This document shows, one piece after another, positions 7,688 through 11,828 of a stretch of DNA of 11,828 nucleotides. Below the pieces are notes generated by a model. That model made no database searches and was not told the DNA's origin. It saw only the letters and a program-made list of their open reading frames with translations. The first letter of the stretch is position 1. Every line of letters begins with the position of its first letter. Both the position numbers and the translations under genes were made by a program. The stretch comes from Allomyces macrogynus ATCC 38327. Lineage: Eukaryota; Blastocladiomycota; Blastocladiomycetes; Blastocladiales; Blastocladiaceae. The DNA lies in the NCBI GenBank assembly GCA_000151295.1, contig GG745335.1, positions 836,769 to 848,596 of the forward strand. The letters are read 5' to 3'.

Positions 7688-10600
7688 TCAGTGCAGGAAC
7701 CGGTCATTGATATCGCTCACCCACGGCACGAGCTCCTGCTCGTTGCCGCCGAGGTAGAGCACGCCACAGGCGTCGACAACGCGCACTTCGCCGTTCCGCG
7801 TCCAGCTCGCGGGTGTGACCTTGGTCGTGAGCGGCATCGACCGCCACACGAGCAGCTTGTCGCCGGCGCCTTCGCGTTTGCACATGATGAGCAGGTCGTT
7901 GAACAAGAAAAATTGGAAGTCCTTGTGCAGCATATGCTCGTGCAGCTCGCGGGCGCCGTCAAGCGCGTTCTTGAAGAGACTTTTCCCGTCGCCGGCAAGC
8001 AACCGCGCCCCCGAATAGCGGCCTTGAGCGACCATGTTCGACGCGACGACGCCGAGCAAGCGTCGACCCCGCAAACGCGGCGGTCGTCGACATGGCTCCC
8101 GTGGTTGTGGTGGTGGTGGTCGTGCGCGGGCGCCGCATGGTGGCGAAGCCCCGCACCGGCGCCGGGCACGCCCGCAGCCGTGCCCTGGTTGGGCAGCGTC
8201 ACGAACCGGACGACATACAGCGCGCCCTCGCGCACGAGCCGGCGGTGCGGCTGCACGAGTGGGAACGGCATGTGGCCGGACCCGCGCAACCGCGCGTGGA
8301 TCGCGACCAACTTGTCGACGTTCTCTTGGTCGCGCTTGCGCTCGTTGATTTCGTCGGCGCGGCGCTCCACTTCAGCCAGGGCCAGCGACAGGTCGGCATA
8401 GTCCGGGTGGTCGACGGGCGTGTGCTTAACGAGATCGCGCAGCAGCAGGCGGTATCGCGGAATGCGCTGGATCGGCAAGAGCAGGTACGACTGCAAGTTG
8501 ATCTGGTGGTGGCCCGGCTTCTTGGCCGTCTCGGCGAGGAACGCGCGCAGCTTCTTACGCTTCGAGAGCCACCGCGACAACTCGCTGATACCCTTGTCGG
8601 CATTGGAAATGAACATCGAGTACATTTTCAGGTAGGCGGCGTGCTTGACAAAGATGCGGCCAATGCGATCGCTGCCGTCGGGCTCGTGCAGAGCCTTGAG
8701 GAAGTAGTCCTTGTGGAACGCGAGAATCGAGTCGACATTGGCAAAGAGCAGACGGTACTCGTCGGACGAGAGCAAGTGCTGCTGCATGATCGGCCGGTAG
8801 TAGTGCGTCACGAGGAACGTCAGCTCCTGCACGTACGTCTCCTCGGTTGCAATGATCTCGGCCACAATCCGCGCGCGCTTCTTCAAGTCGCACGCCGCGT
8901 GCGGGACCAGCTCAAACTTGGGCGGGACCGCGGGCAACTGCTTCGACTCGAGACTCATCGTGCTCTCGTGAATCGACGACGTGTGGTGGTGGTGCAGGTG
9001 GTGGCCGTGGCTGTGGTGCGACGACAACCCGTGGTGCGTGCTGCTGCCACTGCTGCTGGTCCCGCTCGAGCAGTGACTGCTCAAACTCGTTGCGCGCGCC
9101 ATGCCCAAATCCGTCTCGCCACGCTGGAACTGGCGCAACGCCTCGGTCTCAGCGTGCTCGGGCATCAAATCGTACGCGTCGTGCAGGTACTGCAACAAGT
9201 TGCCGACGGCCATCGCGTGCGCGGCACTGTCCCAAGTCACTTCGCGGCGGTGCGAGCCCGTCGACGACGACCGGTGGTGCGGCGCCGCTGCGTGGTGCAG
9301 TTCCTTGTCCTTGCTGAATAGCGAGAAATGGAACGTCGAGTCATCGGACGTACGCCGCGGCTGCCGCGACGTGGACGCGCTGCGCGACCGCGATTCGTCA
9401 CGGTGCCGCTTGAACAGGCCCGCGAGTTTCGGCAAGTGTTTGCGCGACGGCGAGTGGCTGTGCCGATGGTCGTCGGCTGCCGCGGCAAGCGGCGGGTGCA
9501 TCGGCGCAGTGGGGCCAAACGATGAGCTACGCACGGGCGGCGGCGGCATCTTCTCGGCAGTCAACGACGGCGACGTGGCCGAATGCAGCAACTTGGACTC
9601 AGCGACGGGCGACCGCGACAACTCAATGACGCGCGCGGAGGCCATGGGCGGCGACCCAACGACGGGCGCGGGCTTCGGCCGATCAAACGACCGCCGCATG
9701 AACGGGATCGCGTGTGGGACCGAGTTCCCAACCTCGGCCTTGGGCACGGGCGGACGTTCGACGACGGGCGCAACAGGTGCCGAACCAGTCGAGTCGAAAC
9801 TCTCACCGGAACTCGACGACCGGCGCTCTTCGTGCAGGTGGGTCAGCTTGAGCATGTCAATCGAGTGCCGCTGGTAGGTGATGGGCGTTGGCGGTGGCGC
9901 GGTCTTGTCGACCTTGTCGAACAGCGCCGGGTCGCTAGTCAGCGACAGGTTGAGCAGCGGTAGCGGCTTGCGCCGGCCGAGCACGGGGGAGACGGGCGAG
10001 GTCACGGCCGTGGCGGGCGCCGAGACCGACATGGTCGGGATGGCGGCCTTGGGCGCGGGCGACGGCGGGAGCGGCGGCAGCGGCGGGAGGCCGTCCTCTT
10101 CGACGGCAATCGACCGCGTATCCTGCGTCTCGATCGTGAGCACGGTCGCCGTGTCGCACGTGGTACTGCTCGTCGGCGGCTCCTTGTCGAGCCGGCGGCG
10201 GCCAACGGGCGTCTTGGACCGCCCACGGCGCTCGATATACGAGTCACCGGCCGACATGAGCGAGGCGGCATCGGCGTCACTGCGCGACCGGTCGCGGCCG
10301 CGATCGAGCGACGTGGCGCCGCCGTGGTGTGAGATCGACCGGTGCGTCGACCCGCTCGACGTTGACATGGTGCGCGACAGCTGAGACTGCAGCAGGTCCT
10401 GCGAGTCACTGCTCATGACCTCGTAGAGGCCGCTCGACGTCGACGAGGCGCCGTTGGGCGAGAGCAGCGGCGACATCAAGGGCTTAAACGACGCGTCCCA
10501 TGGGTTGTTGTCCACGAGGAATGTGTCGAGCTTCGTCAGCATGCCAAACTCGAGCGGCAAGTGCGTGATTTTGTTGGTGCGAATGTCCAAGTAATGCAGC

Positions 10601-11828
10601 TCCTTAAGCTCGTGGATCCACGGCGCTAAATGAGGGATCGATGAATGGTGAGCCAAGGGGAACACGGTGGCGCACCAATCGAGCAAAGAAAAAAGAGTGG
10701 AACGTACGGATAACTGCCAGCTCGTTGATGCTCACGTTCAGCACTTGCAAGTGCTCCAGCGCCTGGAGCTCGACTGGCAACTCGGCCAAGCAGTTCTCGC
10801 GCACGTTCAAGTCGCGCAAGCTGACGAGCCGGGCGAGCGACGCCGGCAAGTTCTTGAGCTTGTTGGAGCTCAGATCGAGCGCGACCAGGTGATCAAACTG
10901 GCGGAAGACGCCCTCGGGCAACGCCTGGATCTTGCGCCCACGCAAACTCAGCACGTCGACCGTCGGGTCCACTTCAAAGTAGACTTCCAAGAACCCGGGC
11001 GAGTGCGTAGCCGCGTTCGACCCGGTGGTCATGCCCGACGTAGACGCGTCCGACGGCTGCCGCGACAGGCCATCAACCGTGGAACTGTAGTAGCTCGACC
11101 CGATCCCGGAATCGTGTTCCTCGTCGTTGGTCGTCGACGTGGTGAGCCGCGCCGTGGCCAAGTGGCTGCCAGACATGCGCTTGGTCGCCAACGCGTTCGC
11201 CGACGACCGGCGCACGGGCGCCGCAACCGTCTTAATCCCCGAACCCGGCTCGGCCGCGATACCGGAATCGCCCGACGATGACGTCGACTGGAACGAGACG
11301 GGCGGCGCGCGGTCGCCGCGGCCCCAAGTGCCGTTATCCTCGACATCAGCATCGATCCCCGTGTCGGTACTCGTGACGGTTGTCCGGCGCGAAACACCCT
11401 GCTGCGCGTCCTCGATCGCCGCGGCAGAGAGCACCGACGACGTGCCTGACGACAGCTGCGAGACGGGCCGGCTGGCGCGGTCGCCGTTCGACGACTCGTC
11501 GTAGTTGCGCGTGTTGCGCTTTGCGAATGCCGCGCAACTTCGAGGTCTTGCTTGAGCGCTTCCTTGCGCAGCTTTTTGAGCCGGCGCCGCTCGCGCCGTT
11601 CCTCGGGCGTCTCGTCGCCGTGCTTAATGCGACCGGTTGCGTTCGCTTCACGTTCCTCGGACTTGTCGTCGTCGTCATCGGTCATCAGCTTGGCCGTTGG
11701 CCCTTGTCGAATTGCCGCTGCGGCTGCGACTGCCGTTCGGGCTGCTGGGTCTGCTGCTCAGCTTTGCGGCTGCGACGGCGCGAGTTGCGTACTTGCAGCG
11801 GCGCCGGCTTGTTCTCCTCCACCACTTC
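7688..11828 (-). CDS. LRR-DH-PH protein, probable Rho guanine nucleotide exchange factor, 5' end missing
   Basis: Roughly 1300 codons are visible; the N terminus is beyond the right edge. In protein order: a charged segment with DDDDDK and a basic RRERRRLKKLRKEALK helix (11688-11530); a Ser/Thr-rich region; about five to six leucine-rich repeats (10964-10490; LDLSSNKLKNLP and similar, capped by NNPW); a long Ser/Pro/Arg-rich linker with a PPLPPLPPSP tract; a His-rich stretch; a DH domain (about 8884-8300) with CR1 IIATEETYVQEL and CR3 LLLPIQRIPRYRLLLRDL; and a PH domain ending in FFLFNDLLIMCKR and a C-terminal helix with the conserved Trp (PWVSDIND). DH-PH modules exchange GDP for GTP on Rho/Rac/Cdc42 GTPases at membranes. 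One intron (10626-10707) is clear. Frame changes at about 11534, in 7974-8218 and near 11690 are unresolved. Neighbouring ATPase is convergent. Confidence 0.88.
7974..8218 (-). other. Unresolved frame change inside the PH domain (intron or indel)
   Basis: The long upstream frame reads cleanly through ..RRLVREGAL into a His-rich loop, while the PH core (..SLFKNALDG..FFLFNDLLIMCKR) lies in another frame. A GT..AG intron 8218-7980 (donor GTATGT, acceptor AAAAG, 239 bases, phase 2) would join EGAL to SLFKN. Against it: no CTNAC-type branch site, no pyrimidine tract, and coding-like third positions throughout. Alternatives are an intron 8156-8023 or a single missing base near 8040-8060. Confidence 0.5.
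8981..9040 (-). repeat. His-rich low-complexity tract in the exchange factor
   Basis: The minus strand encodes about 13 His within 25 residues (HHSHGHHLHHHH core), just N-terminal to the DH domain. A second His run (DHHHHNHGSH) is encoded at about 8098-8130 if that stretch is exonic. Both arise from CAC-rich trinucleotide sequence. Confidence 0.75.
10626..10707 (-). other. Exchange-factor intron within the LRR region
   Basis: 82 bases, phase 1. Donor GTACGT, T-rich tract, branch-like CTCAC, acceptor TTTAG. The join gives LNVSINELAVIPPWIHELKE, which restores the LRR spacing exactly. Confidence 0.9.
11689..11792 (-). other. Possible 5'-proximal intron of the exchange factor
   Basis: At the right edge a frame begins EVVEENKPAPLQ and stays open to a TGA at about 11687, overlapping the next frame at ATG 11685. 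A 104-base phase-0 intron with donor GTACGC and acceptor CCAAG would join ..APLQ to LMTDDDDDK. The acceptor is weak and no CTNAC branch site is seen. Alternatives: translation starts at ATG 11685, or one base is missing near 11690, since the Gln/Arg/Ser-rich upstream frame also has high third-position GC. Confidence 0.45.

Noticed and set aside
7682..7696. CTGCACT-C-AGTGCAG dyad over the exchange-factor stop codon
   Set aside because: A 1-base loop cannot form a hairpin, and eukaryotic genes do not use such terminators; most likely chance.
8092..9321. 409-codon plus-strand ORF opposite the exchange factor
   Set aside because: Antisense shadow of the DH-domain coding region, with a Val run that is simply the complement of the His codons.
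1..11828. CRISPR arrays, insertion sequences, rRNA
   Set aside because: No regularly spaced repeats, terminal inverted repeats with a transposase, or rRNA-like conserved blocks were seen; the spliced genes show the DNA is eukaryotic.

Overview
The window looks like a GC-rich nuclear genome segment from a fungus-like eukaryote with intron-bearing genes. My best guess is an early-diverging zoosporic fungus of the Blastocladiomycota type. The basis is spliceosomal introns with GT..AG ends and CTGAC-type branch sites, very high GC at third codon positions, and an animal-like type IIC (Na,K/H,K-ATPase family) P-type ATPase. That family is absent from most Dikarya, but I recall it being described from Blastocladiella. 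The taxon is an inference.

Layout: (1) Positions 1-420 hold an open, strongly hydrophobic minus-strand frame that runs off the left edge. It may be the start of a membrane protein, but a CT-rich leader with a start at 59 is an alternative. (2) Positions 421-2452 have no gene I can defend. They hold promoter-like signals, including an inverted TGACGTT pair beside an AT-rich TATA-like block, and a TATAAAAG at 2453. (3) Positions 2721-6876 on the plus strand are a complete six-exon gene for a 1107-residue type IIC P-type ATPase, preceded by a leader with a 38-codon upstream ORF. (4) Positions 6877-7687 are the 3' flank shared by two convergent genes. They are more A-rich than their surroundings and contain a 17-base C run. 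(5) Positions 7688-11828 on the minus strand are a 5'-truncated gene for a large leucine-rich-repeat plus DH-PH protein, a candidate Rho-family guanine nucleotide exchange factor.

The ATPase and the exchange factor are convergent and share no visible pathway; the neighbourhood looks incidental. The most interesting signal is in the ATPase. The catalytic core is intact, but most cation-coordinating positions known from Na,K-ATPase are changed, including Glu to Gln in the M4 PEGL motif and a His where gastric H,K-ATPase has its key Lys. It also lacks the beta-subunit contact motif and the Tyr-Tyr C terminus. This suggests a pump with altered ion selectivity. The exchange-factor gene has an unusual LRR-DH-PH architecture and two or three frame changes that ordinary introns do not explain well.
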